Shown: piece after piece, positions 18,250 to 26,642 of the stretch
Numbering within the stretch: position 1 is the first letter of the stretch
How the letters are laid out: each line of letters starts with the position of its first letter
From: Methanomassiliicoccaceae archaeon
Lineage (GTDB): Archaea > Thermoplasmatota > Thermoplasmata > Methanomassiliicoccales > Methanomethylophilaceae
Direction: 5' to 3'
DNA length: 63,282 nucleotides
NCBI GenBank assembly: GCA_016284295.1
Contig: JAEEOP010000021.1
Coordinates: 1 to 63,282 of the forward strand
Translations under genes and position numbers: made by a program
Notes under the pieces: generated by a model
The model's database searches: none
Told to the model about the DNA's origin: nothing
What the model saw: the letters and a program-made list of their open reading frames with translations, nothing else

Positions 18250-19142
18250 TGGACTACATGGATTGGGTCAAGGAGAGCAACGGCAAGTTCGGCACCAGCG
18301 ACGAGGACTGGGATTTCCTGAACCAGGCAGCGGTCATAAGGTTCGATTACGATGCCAAGGGGAACGTGTCGGGGATGTACCGCGGGAAGTACGTCTACCG
18401 CGACGGATATCACGAGCTGGACATCAACCCCGGAGAGATATGGGTCGTGTCCCTGTCGTTGAATCCCAAGACCAACAACAACTACTTCGCCAAACCGCTG
18501 ATGAGGATCGACGGATCGTTCCTGTACGAACTGAAGAAGGATCAGATAGACAGCCTCGCGAAGCATCTGTGGGAGGACAACAAGGTAATCCTGGAGCCGG
18601 CCCTGGAGGAGAAGTACAAGGATGTCGTGAACGAGCAGATCGCGAAGGCCGTCAAGGAACAGACGGAAGCGGTGATCCAGGAGAAGAAGGCCCTGGAGGA
18701 TAAGATACAGGAGCTCCAGCGCATCAACAAGGAGGACAAGGAGATCATCGAGTCCAAGGAGGAGGAGATCAACCTGCTCTCCGCCAAGGTGCTGGTGATG
18801 AAGAACGAGCCCGACATGGTCGCTCCCAAGCCCGCACCGCAGGCCCTGCCGGAGCCCGTGGGTGAGTTCACGGAGCAGGTCAAGCCTCCGAAGAACATCA
18901 TCATCAGGGCCGGCCCCGACATGCTCAGATCGGAGAGCTTCAAGAAGTCCCGTTATTTCGTGCACATGTCCGCGGATCACAAATCGCTGCTGATACGCGA
19001 CGACAAGAACGGCAACGTCGTATGCATGGACAACACCATCCTGCTCGCCGGTCTGAACACCATCCTCCCGTTCACAGAGGAGTGCGTCCTGCCCAGCGAA
19101 TACAGCAGCAGATACGGCGGGACGATAGTCGCGCTCAAATGA
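18249..19142 (+). CDS. Coiled-coil protein encoded with the NYN nuclease, function unknown
   Basis: 297 residues in three visible parts: an N-terminal beta-rich domain (about 20-95, with RGKYVYRDGYHELDINPGE and IWVVSL), a long Lys/Glu coiled coil (about 100-180), and a C-terminal beta-rich domain after a Pro-rich linker (APKPAPQALPEPVG) that contains SRYFVHMSADHKSLLIRDD. I recognise no family. The one-base overlap with the NYN gene suggests a stoichiometric partner, perhaps the substrate-recognition or oligomerisation subunit. That role is inference. Confidence 0.75.
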   Translation: MDYMDWVKESNGKFGTSDEDWDFLNQAAVIRFDYDAKGNVSGMYRGKYVYRDGYHELDINPGEIWVVSLSLNPKTNNNYFAKPLMRIDGSFLYELKKDQIDSLAKHLWEDNKVILEPALEEKYKDVVNEQIAKAVKEQTEAVIQEKKALEDKIQELQRINKEDKEIIESKEEEINLLSAKVLVMKNEPDMVAPKPAPQALPEPVGEFTEQVKPPKNIIIRAGPDMLRSESFKKSRYFVHMSADHKSLLIRDDKNGNVVCMDNTILLAGLNTILPFTEECVLPSEYSSRYGGTIVALK

Positions 19143-19153
19143 TCCTTCCGGAT

Positions 19154-19176
19154 CGGCCGGGGCGGATCCCCGGCCG
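19154..19176. terminator. Bidirectional hairpin between convergent genes
   Basis: CGGCCGGGG and CCCCGGCCG form a perfect 9-base-pair stem with a 5-base loop (CGGAT). It sits between the coiled-coil gene (+) and the regulator (-), only 9 bases before the latter's stop. No T-run follows. Confidence 0.5.
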
Positions 19177-19184
19177 TGAAGAGG

Positions 19185-19607
19185 TCACCTCTCCTTTCCG
19201 CACGTTGCCATGTCGGGTTTGTCGAACATGTTGCGATCCTTTGTGAGAAGGATGTCGTTGACCATCTTGAGGGACTCGGCCATGCGCCTCCCCTTCTTCG
19301 TCAGGCATACCTTCCTTGCGCGGCCGTACGGCTAGTATCCGATGATGTCCAACCGTTCCATCAGCTCAAGCTTGTCATGGCAGTTCTTGTCGACATACCT
19401 GTAGAACTCCGTCAGGACGATCGGGTTCTCGTAGAGGATGACGAGGTTCGTCAGCATGTGGGGGCGCTCCAGCTACATCACGCCTCTGAGGTCCAATTCT
19501 GCTTCGATCACGTTCATGTAGGAGGGGCGCACATCGGAATCGAATACGATGCCGTTTCTGCAGGTATTGGCCCTAGTCCGGGCCCTGAAAAGATATTCGC
19601 CTTTCAT
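19185..19607 (-). CDS. Winged-helix transcriptional regulator with two in-frame UAG codons
   Basis: Reading from ATG 19607 to TGA 19185 gives 140 residues if UAG is sense. UAG occurs at codon 45 (19473-19475) and codon 92 (19332-19334). Around the second, the text reads LELMERLDIIGY-UAG-PYGRARKVCLTKKGRRMAES, a typical winged helix: recognition helix, wing, then the LTKKG wing-end motif of MarR/ArsR-like proteins. The middle (MLTNLVILYENPIVLTEFYR) supplies the first helices. Both UAGs must be decoded for a whole DNA-binding domain. A decayed gene is the alternative, but no frameshift or other stop is present. Confidence 0.72.
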
Positions 19608-19709
19608 AGAGCCTGACTGTTTGCACTATTATAAGTTGTTTCATCATTAATTTACTGAAATAAGACCTTAGAATGACTCAGTTCCGACCATTCATTTCCG
19701 GGCAGGGGA

Positions 19710-20075
19710 TCAGCGGATGTCATATCCTTCCTCTGCCAGGGAATCCTTCGCTCTTTCGAGATTCGCCTCGCGGACGAGAATGTAATCCGTGTCGAACGTA
19801 GATAGCGCGAAGATGCCTATGCCGTTGTCAGCCAGGATGGTCGAGATCCTCGACAGTATCCCTATCAGAGACAGGTCGAGGGGGCCGACGATCATGAGCG
19901 CGCGCCACCCGTCATCCCTTTCGGTGGCGGAGGACGGTACGTCCTCCTCAGGGCATACGAGCGAGACCTCGTTCCTGGTCCTGCTGATGAAGTACAGATC
20001 CCTCTCAAGATTGAGGCCGTAGGCCGAATCCAATTTGCAGATGGACAGCCTCTCGGTAAGTACTTGCAATTCCAT
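19710..20075 (-). CDS. ACT-domain protein (CASTOR-like)
   Basis: About 121 residues from ATG 20075 (MELQVLTERLSICKLD), the usual start for this family; an in-frame ATG at 20126 would add 17 residues. The N-terminal half reads DLYFISRTRNEVSLVCPEED, and the C-terminal half is an ACT repeat (IVGPLDLSLIGILSRISTILADNGIGIFALSTFDTDYILV). Family members bind amino acids as small sensor proteins. What this one senses is unknown. Divergent from the TerB-like gene. Confidence 0.8.
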   Translation of the reverse strand: MELQVLTERLSICKLDSAYGLNLERDLYFISRTRNEVSLVCPEEDVPSSATERDDGWRALMIVGPLDLSLIGILSRISTILADNGIGIFALSTFDTDYILVREANLERAKDSLAEEGYDIR

Positions 20076-20193
20076 GTTATCGGCCGGGCAATCGAATCCG
20101 GGATGATAAACCGTATGATGGGCCATGGTGGCATTGGCGCTATGTTCCCGGTCCTCAACAACTTCTTAATTACGTTTAAGCGATACTCGTCCC

Positions 20194-21054
20194 ATGAGCG
20201 ATTTCGACACTCTATGCAAACAGCTCGAGAGCATGGACCCTGAGACATTCAGGGACCTGTTCAATGAATTGTCAGTGAAGGTCACATCTCAGATGGTGGA
20301 CCTCGCAGGGAAGGACGGTCTTTCCGCCTACCTCAACTTCATCCTCGCATCCGTCGCGGCCGACGGACACATGACCGAGGAGGAGTTCCAGCTGCTGAAA
20401 CCCATCTTCGACAGCCTCGCGGAGAAGGACCTCACCTACGAAGAGGGGGTCGCCGTCTTCAATGCGCTCGGCCTCGACCAGCCCGAGTCATTCCAGAAGG
20501 TAGTCGACACCATGGTCGATGTCCTCGGACTCGTATCGGACGAACTGAAGGACGACATCGTCATGCTCTGCCTCCTGGTCTGCGCCATCGACGGAGAGGT
20601 CTCCGACAAGGAGAAGGCGTGGATAAAGCAGCTCATCGATCCGCTGGTCATCTGCGTGCCCGCGCTCGAGGTCATCGACGGATTCCTCACGGAGGCCGGA
20701 TCGTTCACGCTGGCCACCACCTGCCGCGATCAGCCCAGGATGAGGGTGCTCGGCCTCAAGATCAGGCTCGACGGAAACCTGTACTTCGCAGTTGGAACGT
20801 TCAAGGACGTCTACAAGCAGCTCCAGGCCAACCCGAAGTGCGAGATCCTCGCCACGGTCGGAACGGACTTCCTCCGCTGGGACGGAAAGGCGATGTTCGT
20901 CGAGGATGTCAGGCTCATGCCCATCGTCGAGAATATGATGCCCGACATCGCAAAGACGTACGCCCAGAACGGTTGGGAGTTCGGATTCTTCACGCTGGTC
21001 GATGGAACCGCCGAGATCGTCAACGTGTCCGGCCAGAAGAAGAAACTGTTCTGA
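20194..21054 (+). CDS. TerB-like domain fused to a pyridoxamine-oxidase-like flavin barrel
   Basis: 286 residues. Residues about 1-155 are all-helical, with the paired acidic TerB-type repeats LASVAADGHMTEEEFQLL and LVCAIDGEVSDKEKAWI. Residues about 165-286 read SFTLATTCRDQPRMRVLG ... GNLYFAVGTFKDVYKQLQANPKCEIL, the split-barrel flavin/heme-binding fold of the PNPOx-like family. The combination is unusual. A TATA-like TTAATTACGTTTAAG is about 25 bases upstream, so the mRNA may be nearly leaderless. Function unknown, perhaps a redox or stress sensor. Confidence 0.8.
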   Translation: MSDFDTLCKQLESMDPETFRDLFNELSVKVTSQMVDLAGKDGLSAYLNFILASVAADGHMTEEEFQLLKPIFDSLAEKDLTYEEGVAVFNALGLDQPESFQKVVDTMVDVLGLVSDELKDDIVMLCLLVCAIDGEVSDKEKAWIKQLIDPLVICVPALEVIDGFLTEAGSFTLATTCRDQPRMRVLGLKIRLDGNLYFAVGTFKDVYKQLQANPKCEILATVGTDFLRWDGKAMFVEDVRLMPIVENMMPDIAKTYAQNGWEFGFFTLVDGTAEIVNVSGQKKKLF

Positions 21055-21057
21055 AAC

Positions 21058-21079
21058 GGGAAGGGGTCTCCCCCCTCCC
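21058..21079 (+). terminator. Hairpin terminator after the TerB fusion gene
   Basis: GGGAAGGGG pairs with CCCCCCTCCC across a TCT loop, 3 bases after the stop, followed further on by a T-rich run (TTTTGGTTTTTTC). Confidence 0.55.
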
Positions 21080-21122
21080 AATCTTCGTCATTTTGGTTTT
21101 TTCCCGATACAGGTACGTGACC

Positions 21123-21389
21123 ATGAGATGCAAGGTATGCGGTTCCGAGAGCTTCAGGATGAAGTACGGGAAGTACGAGTGCAACCGCTGCGGTGCCAGA
21201 TACGGTCCGGACAAGATCCCCAAGGAGGACCGGGCGCCGAAGGGTCCCGCGACCTCTGCTCCCAAGAAGGATGCAAATCGCATCAACACGGCGAAGTCCT
21301 CCGGCAGCAGTGTTCCGTGGAAAGCCGTCGCACTCGTCGCTGCTGTTGCTATCGTCATCGGAGCGATAGCTGTCTGGAAACTGATGTGA
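21123..21389 (+). CDS. Zinc-ribbon protein with C-terminal membrane anchor
   Basis: 88 residues: an N-terminal zinc ribbon (MRCKVCGS ... YECNRCGARYG; two CXXC pairs), a basic/Pro/Ala linker, and one C-terminal helix (AVALVAAVAIVIGAIAVWKL). This tail-anchored topology puts the ribbon in the cytoplasm. Small zinc-ribbon membrane proteins of this kind are common in archaea and mostly uncharacterised. Confidence 0.8.
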   Translation: MRCKVCGSESFRMKYGKYECNRCGARYGPDKIPKEDRAPKGPATSAPKKDANRINTAKSSGSSVPWKAVALVAAVAIVIGAIAVWKLM

Positions 21390-21409
21390 ACAGAACGGGG
21401 TGGCTGGAA

Positions 21410-21442
21410 CCGGGAGCGCTGCACGGACATCATCGCTCCCGG
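21410..21442. terminator. Strong inverted repeat after the zinc-ribbon gene
   Basis: CCGGGAGCG and CGCTCCCGG, perfect 9-base-pair arms with a 15-base loop, 20 bases after the stop. A terminator or processing signal is likely; there is no T-run immediately after it. Confidence 0.5.
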
Positions 21443-21846
21443 CACCAAAGTGATTGGATGGATCTAAGATTGCGGAGATGTCACGATGTCCGGAGTGAAC
21501 GGACATGAGTTGCATCACCGCGTTGTTCAACGCAATATTAGAAAGATTTGACCCATCGCTCGGAAGATGTATGATATAATATTGACTGGCTGAATAAAAG
21601 TAAAGACGAATCAACATATTAGTCTAAACTTATTTAGGATTTCTTAAAATATTATAGTCACCATAATGCGATATCGTCCTGCCGGTATTGAAGATCAAGC
21701 ATCGATTTCACCATCCGATGGTAACTTGCGTTGGCTAGAACGCATCTACATTCCACGCCGTGCAGGATTCATGCCCTAGTATCTTATGCGCAATCGCTAA
21801 GTCAAAATCAAATACCTACTTATCTGACCAAGTTCTTTCTTTCATC
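21443..21846 (+). other. Gene-poor 400-base stretch before the Sel1-repeat gene
   Basis: No convincing gene on either strand. The left part has a small hairpin (TGTCCG-GAGTGAA-CGGACA, 21488-21506). The middle (about 21570-21660) is very AT-rich with several TATA-like blocks (ATGATATAATATTG, CTTAAAATATTATAG). The right part is mixed composition. It may hold a promoter with a long leader or a small RNA; the sequence alone does not decide. Confidence 0.4.
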
Positions 21847-22719
21847 ATGGCAGACAATTTCGACCAGCTTGTTGTTAAGGCGTCTGAAGGTGACGCACAG
21901 GCTCAGTGTGATCTAGCAGGTTTCTACTACGATATCTTTGATGAGCGTTTCGACCCCGAGGTCGCGGCCAAATGGTATCTGAAGTCTGCCGAACAGGGTA
22001 ACGCTGAGGCGCAGTTCATGATCGCCAGGATGTATTCCTGGGGCGACGGCGTGGAGGCCTCTACTGAAGAGGCCGTCAAATGGTACAAGCTCGCCATAAA
22101 GCAGGGTAACACCGATGCTATGTGCGATCTTGCCAGCATGTACCTCTTCGATCCCGATTTCAAGAGATCCAAGGCGAAGGGGATAAAGCTCTACGCGGAA
22201 GCCGCGGACAGGGGCAACTCCGAGGCGCAGTACTTCCTCGGCCTGATGTACCTGGACGGGGAGCTCGTCGAGCAGTCCTACGACAGGGCGAAGGACCTGT
22301 TCGTAAGGGCGGCGGAGCAGGAGAACCCGTACGCGCAGTTCGACCTCGGAGAGATGTACTTCGCAGGTACCGGTGTCAAGAAGTCCAAGAAGACCGCATT
22401 CAAGTGGTACATGAGGTCTGCGGAGAACGGCCACGCTCTGGCCCAGTACGCCATAGCGAGCATGTACTTGGAAGGAAAGGGCGTGAAGCAGTCCTACAAG
22501 GATGCGTTCAAGTGGATGAAGAAGTCCGCGGAGCAGGGGGTCACCAGCGCCATGTACGACCTCGCTCTCCTGTATCACTACGGTACCGGTGTCAAGAAGT
22601 CCAACAAGGAGGCCTTCAGGTGGATGAGGATGGTCGCGGACGAACTCTTCGAGGATGAGGAGCTCTACGACCTCGACATCGACGGGGCCAACGAGGAGCA
22701 GGAATCCGAGGAGGAATGA
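21847..22719 (+). CDS. Sel1-like repeat protein
   Basis: 290 residues made of about seven Sel1-type TPR repeats of about 36 residues, each with the A-x-WY/L-x-x-AA/SAEQGN-x-x-AQ-x-x-LG/IA-MY pattern (e.g. AAKWYLKSAEQGNAEAQ, AFKWYMRSAENGHALAQYAI), then an acidic tail (EEQESEEE). There is no signal peptide from ATG 21847, so it is probably a cytosolic protein-interaction scaffold. The frame stays open upstream to 21760, but that extension looks non-coding. Confidence 0.88.
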   Translation: MADNFDQLVVKASEGDAQAQCDLAGFYYDIFDERFDPEVAAKWYLKSAEQGNAEAQFMIARMYSWGDGVEASTEEAVKWYKLAIKQGNTDAMCDLASMYLFDPDFKRSKAKGIKLYAEAADRGNSEAQYFLGLMYLDGELVEQSYDRAKDLFVRAAEQENPYAQFDLGEMYFAGTGVKKSKKTAFKWYMRSAENGHALAQYAIASMYLEGKGVKQSYKDAFKWMKKSAEQGVTSAMYDLALLYHYGTGVKKSNKEAFRWMRMVADELFEDEELYDLDIDGANEEQESEEE

Positions 22720-22728
22720 TGATCCTTC

Positions 22729-22753
22729 TGGCCGGAGGGGGTCCTCTCCGGCC
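22729..22753 (+). terminator. Hairpin terminator after the Sel1 gene
   Basis: TGGCCGGAG and CTCCGGCCA form a perfect 9-base-pair stem with a 7-base loop, followed by TTTTCT. It lies 10 bases after the stop. Confidence 0.7.
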
Positions 22754-22835
22754 ATTTTCTCGTATTGTTGATTTTTCTGGACTTATATAAACAGAGAAAC
22801 TCATTTTTGTTACATATTGCATATTTTAGTGCATG

Positions 22836-22847
22836 ATATATTTAAAT
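22836..22847 (+). promoter_or_regulatory. TATA box of the dockerin/ABC importer operon
   Basis: ATATATTTAAAT, a near-ideal archaeal TATA box in a short AT-rich gap. A start about 25 bases downstream would leave a leader of roughly 28 bases before the ATG at 22895, which has a GTGAT ribosome-binding site. Confidence 0.65.
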
Positions 22848-22894
22848 CAAAGCTTCCTATGAAGTCGATTGGATTAGAAATCCAAGTGATTCAG

Positions 22895-24262
22895 ATGGAT
22901 AACAAGATTATGACAATCGTGATCGTTGCCATCGTTGCAATCGCTGCAGTCGCGATCGTGTTCGTGGCCCTCAACAACAACGGGGGCAGCGGAGGCGGAA
23001 GCGACCCCGTCGTGGGAGACGAGGCGACAGTGGTGATCTACGGCAACGCCAACAACGATTCCTACATCAACAACGACGATGTGAAGTTCGTCCAGGACAT
23101 CCTCGCCGGAAAGTTCGCATGGGACCGCTCCAAGAATCCCTTCGCGGATGCCAACAACGACGGACAGATCACATCCGCCGATGTCGACCAGATCAAGATG
23201 ATCATCAACAACCAGGAAGGCAAGATCTACTACCTCAACTACTTCGGAGAGGCCCAGCAGATCTCCTACCCCCTGAAGAACAGGACCATCGCCGTGACAT
23301 ACTGGCAGCAGGCCGAGGCGGCAGCCATCCTTGGACAGTGGGACAACGTCAAGGTCGCCAACGCATACGTCACGCAGATCAAGAAGAACCAGTACCCCTG
23401 CGACGGCATCATCGAGGTCGGTACCACCGGAAGCAGCGCCAAGTCCGTGGACGACAACGGTGTCTCCGCCATGATCAAGGCCGGAGTCAACCTCATCCTC
23501 GCCACCCCCACATCCGCCGTCAAGACCGGATGCGAGAAGGTCATCGTCGACGGAGTTCAGGCGGATGCGATCTACCTTTGGCACATGGGTAACTCCTCCA
23601 TCCCCACGATCCTTACCATGGGAATCATGTTCGACGAGGAGGAGAGGGCCGAGAAGTACGCCAAGTTCTGCTACGACCTCATCGATAAGGTCGAGGGCAA
23701 GCTGAAGGGACACGACAAGCTCGACATCATCGTCACAACGTTGTACGCCAACCAGGCATCCAGATCGGATATCACCGTCTGCTCCGGAGTTGGAAGGGAG
23801 GGTACCTGTACCGTCCTCCAGTACCTCGGTAACGTCTACAACAACTGGACCGGAATCAACGATTTCGGAATGGCATCCTATCAGAAGGACTGGTTCCTCG
23901 GAGAGGGCGACAAGTTCGATGTCAACTTCATGGTGTATTCGTCCGTCGACCAGTTTACCTACGACCAGGACAAGTTCAACGATTACTTCATGGACTTCAT
24001 CAGTTACTTCAAGAACACCAAGGCCTACAACAACCACGGAATGATGGGAGCGCCCTACATCTTCGCAGGATACTCCGGATTCTCCATGATGATGTACGCG
24101 GCCTGGATGATGTACCCCGATCTCTTCACCCTCGAGGATGCGCAGAACACCCTCCAGACCTGGTTCGACACCTTCACCGTCGCCAAGGTCGATGTGAAGA
24201 ACGACGCCGTCTGCTTCTACACCGGCGACGAGTACGAGACCCTGTACAAGGGCAAGTTCTGA
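22895..24262 (+). CDS. Dockerin-bearing substrate-binding protein of a FecCD-type importer
   Basis: 455 residues from ATG 22895. A signal anchor (about 5-27) and Gly/Ser linker are followed by a dockerin type I-like domain (about 45-105) with two Ca-binding repeats, NANNDSYINNDDVKFVQDI and DANNDGQITSADVDQIKMII. The rest is a BtuF/FepB-like binding protein (TWQQ-like ITVTYW region, NVKVANAYVTQIKK, ILATPTSAVK). The permease and ATPase follow on the same strand. It probably captures a cobalamin, heme or siderophore-like ligand. A dockerin on a solute-binding protein is odd (see findings). Confidence 0.88.
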   Translation: MDNKIMTIVIVAIVAIAAVAIVFVALNNNGGSGGGSDPVVGDEATVVIYGNANNDSYINNDDVKFVQDILAGKFAWDRSKNPFADANNDGQITSADVDQIKMIINNQEGKIYYLNYFGEAQQISYPLKNRTIAVTYWQQAEAAAILGQWDNVKVANAYVTQIKKNQYPCDGIIEVGTTGSSAKSVDDNGVSAMIKAGVNLILATPTSAVKTGCEKVIVDGVQADAIYLWHMGNSSIPTILTMGIMFDEEERAEKYAKFCYDLIDKVEGKLKGHDKLDIIVTTLYANQASRSDITVCSGVGREGTCTVLQYLGNVYNNWTGINDFGMASYQKDWFLGEGDKFDVNFMVYSSVDQFTYDQDKFNDYFMDFISYFKNTKAYNNHGMMGAPYIFAGYSGFSMMMYAAWMMYPDLFTLEDAQNTLQTWFDTFTVAKVDVKNDAVCFYTGDEYETLYKGKF

Positions 24263-24319
24263 GAACGTTCAGCTAAACCCCTTCCCTAAACCCTTTCCAT
24301 GAAATGAAAGAGGGATCAG

Positions 24320-25429
24320 ATGGCCGAACCAGATCCGGTGAACGATGCGGTGGACGCGTGGATAACGCGCGAGGATGTGCAGAGCGCCTCTTCAGAGGTG
24401 GACGATTATGGGAAGTACATCCGCAGGAAGTGGATATTCATCATCGGATGCATAGTGGCGGCCTTCCTTGCATCAGGATACTCGCTGAAGGTCGGTGCGT
24501 ACGACATCGGGTATGCGGAGACCTATCAGACGATATGGGAGCACATCACCGGCAACATACGCCCGGGCAACGACGATTACGTCATCTGGGATCTGAAGCT
24601 GCCCAGGACCATCACGGCCATCCTCGCGGGTGTCGGCCTCGCCGCGGCGGGAGCCGTCATGCAGAGCATCCTCAGGAATCCTCTGGCTGATCCTTACACC
24701 ACGGGTATCTCATCGGGGGCATCGTTCGGTGCGACCATCGCAATCGGTCTCGGACTGACCATCGGCTCCGCAGGATACGCCGTCATCGCCAACGCATTCG
24801 TCTTCGCTTTGATCCCGATGGGCGTAATCATGCTCGTATCGAAGATGCGCAACGCATCGCCGGGAACAATGATCATGGCCGGTATCGCGGTCATGTATGT
24901 CTTCAATGCGATGACGACGATGATCAAGCTGTTCGTGGACCCGGACAAGCTGTCCGCGATCTTCGAATGGTCCGTCGGTACCCTGGAGGGCACGAACTGG
25001 GACAACGTCCAGATCATGTTCGTCGTCGTCCTGGTCGGCGTGATCCTCCTGCAGCTGATAGCGAGGATGCTCAACGTCATCTCCACGGGGGACGAGAGCT
25101 CGAGGTCCATTGGCGTGGATGCGGAGAAGCTCAGGCTGATCGCATTGCTCATAGTGTCGCTGCTGGCTGCCGGGGTTGTAAGCTTCACGGGTCTCATCGG
25201 ATTCGTGGGGCTGGTGTGCCCGCATATCGCAAGACTGGTGATCGGTTCCGACAACAGGTACCTCATACCTGCATCCGCCGCATTCGGAGCGGCGTTGCTT
25301 CTGGTCGCCGACGGGATAGGAAGATGGGTCATCTCCCCGTCCACGATACAGGTCGGAGTCATCACCGCGTTCATCGGTGCTCCGCTGTTCCTGTATCTGA
25401 TAATCAAGAACAAGAAGGATGAGTGGTGA
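24320..25429 (+). CDS. FecCD-family ABC transporter permease
   Basis: 369 residues, about nine to ten membrane helices, importer of iron complexes or cobamides. It has the family signatures LKLPRTITAILAGVGLAAAGAVMQ, NPLADPYTTGISSGASFGA and FTGLIGFVGLVCPHIARLVIG. The N-terminal 40 residues are cytosolic. GAGGGATCAG before ATG 24320 is the ribosome-binding site. It is preceded by the binding protein and followed by the ATPase 2 bases after its stop. Confidence 0.95.
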   Translation: MAEPDPVNDAVDAWITREDVQSASSEVDDYGKYIRRKWIFIIGCIVAAFLASGYSLKVGAYDIGYAETYQTIWEHITGNIRPGNDDYVIWDLKLPRTITAILAGVGLAAAGAVMQSILRNPLADPYTTGISSGASFGATIAIGLGLTIGSAGYAVIANAFVFALIPMGVIMLVSKMRNASPGTMIMAGIAVMYVFNAMTTMIKLFVDPDKLSAIFEWSVGTLEGTNWDNVQIMFVVVLVGVILLQLIARMLNVISTGDESSRSIGVDAEKLRLIALLIVSLLAAGVVSFTGLIGFVGLVCPHIARLVIGSDNRYLIPASAAFGAALLLVADGIGRWVISPSTIQVGVITAFIGAPLFLYLIIKNKKDEW

Positions 25430-25431
25430 CC

Positions 25432-26235
25432 ATGGCCGGAGAGGAATTGGATTTCAGAAAGCCTATTCTGGAGGTCAGGGACCTGGCCTTCGGATACAAT
25501 CCTGAAAGGACGGTCATACAGGACATATCGTTCACTCTGGACAAGCCCGGGTTCACTTGCATAGTGGGACCCAACGGTGTCGGCAAGTCCACGCTCATCA
25601 AGTGCATAAACGGGATAATCAGACCGACCAGGGGCGAGGTCAAGGTATACGGCAGGGATGTCTCCACGTTCAAGCTGAAGGAGCTGGCCAAGATCGTCGG
25701 ATACGTGCCGGTGATGACAGGCAGCTACAACGTGATGACCGTCTTGGATGCCGTCATGATCGGAAGATACTCCCGTCAGAAGTGGAGGACCAGGCCCGAG
25801 GACATCATGGTCGCTCACAAGGCATTGGAAGCGATGGAGATAGATGACCTCGCCATGAGGAACTTCAACGAGCTGTCAGCTGGACAGCACCAGAAGGTGT
25901 CGCTGTCCAGAGGGTTGGTGCAGGAGCCGAAGCTGCTTCTACTTGACGAGCCCACTTCCAATCTCGACATCAGGCATCAGGTGTACGTGTCTGCGTTCCT
26001 CAAGCGCCTGTGCGACAAGACGGGCATGTCCGTGCTGATGATCAGCCATGATCTGAATCTGGCCGCAAAGTTCGCCGACAGGATCATCGTCATGGGTCCC
26101 CCTGGGACGATACACAGCATCGGCACTCCTCAGGAGGTCTTCACAGAGCAGACCATCAGGGATGTCTACAACGTCCGCTGCAAGGTCATAGACGACGAGG
26201 GCAAGCCGCACATCGTCCTTGAATACGTGATCTGA
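25432..26235 (+). CDS. ABC transporter ATPase for the FecCD importer
   Basis: 267 residues. Walker A is GPNGVGKS (about residue 45), signature LSAGQHQKVSLSRG, Walker B LLLLDEPTSNLD, switch His in ISHDLN. Note SAGQ where SGGQ is usual, a conservative change seen in this family. ATG 25432 is preceded by GGTGA (itself overlapping the permease stop); the GTG at 25423 overlaps the permease end. Confidence 0.94.
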   Translation: MAGEELDFRKPILEVRDLAFGYNPERTVIQDISFTLDKPGFTCIVGPNGVGKSTLIKCINGIIRPTRGEVKVYGRDVSTFKLKELAKIVGYVPVMTGSYNVMTVLDAVMIGRYSRQKWRTRPEDIMVAHKALEAMEIDDLAMRNFNELSAGQHQKVSLSRGLVQEPKLLLLDEPTSNLDIRHQVYVSAFLKRLCDKTGMSVLMISHDLNLAAKFADRIIVMGPPGTIHSIGTPQEVFTEQTIRDVYNVRCKVIDDEGKPHIVLEYVI

Positions 26236-26240
26236 TCGGG

Positions 26241-26597
26241 TCACTTGTTCCTGGGCCTCTTGAAATGCTTGGATGAGCTGGGCTTCTGATAGCAGACGGT
26301 GCCGCACTTCTCCTTGAACTCGCTGAATGGCATGGACGGATCCACGGTGAAGTACTCCACCTCCCTCTTCATCCTGTCCTTTAGCTGCTTGGCGAGGATC
26401 CCGAGGTCGAGCTGACCCATCTCCTGATCCAGCATGAGGTACACCTCCACCTTCGTGTCGTCGTGGATGATGCCGTCGTCCGAGAATATCTTGTAGGACG
26501 CGTATCTGATGCTGTGCTTGCCGCACACCTCGGACAGCATCGATCTGAACTCTATGACCGTGATGTCGGGCGCCGGCTTCCTGCGGAATCCGAACAT
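26241..26597 (-). CDS. Hypothetical protein, 118 residues
   Basis: Starts MFGFRRKPAPDITVIEFRSM and ends in a basic tail (SSSKHFKRPRNK). Mixed alpha/beta, no signal peptide or membrane helix, no recognised motif. It is convergent with the ABC ATPase, their stops 5 bases apart, and 45 bases downstream of the citrate synthase stop on the same strand. Confidence 0.65.
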   Translation of the reverse strand: MFGFRRKPAPDITVIEFRSMLSEVCGKHSIRYASYKIFSDDGIIHDDTKVEVYLMLDQEMGQLDLGILAKQLKDRMKREVEYFTVDPSMPFSEFKEKCGTVCYQKPSSSKHFKRPRNK

Positions 26598-26642
26598 AAA
26601 CTCCGTTAAGCCTTGGAGACTATTAAACTCCGATTGATGGGC

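Noticed and set aside
19176-19616. An uninterrupted 146-codon plus-strand frame opposite the double-UAG regulator
   Set aside because: Its translation is low-complexity and His/Val-rich with no recognisable motif, while the opposite strand gives a coherent winged helix with a proper start and UGA stop.
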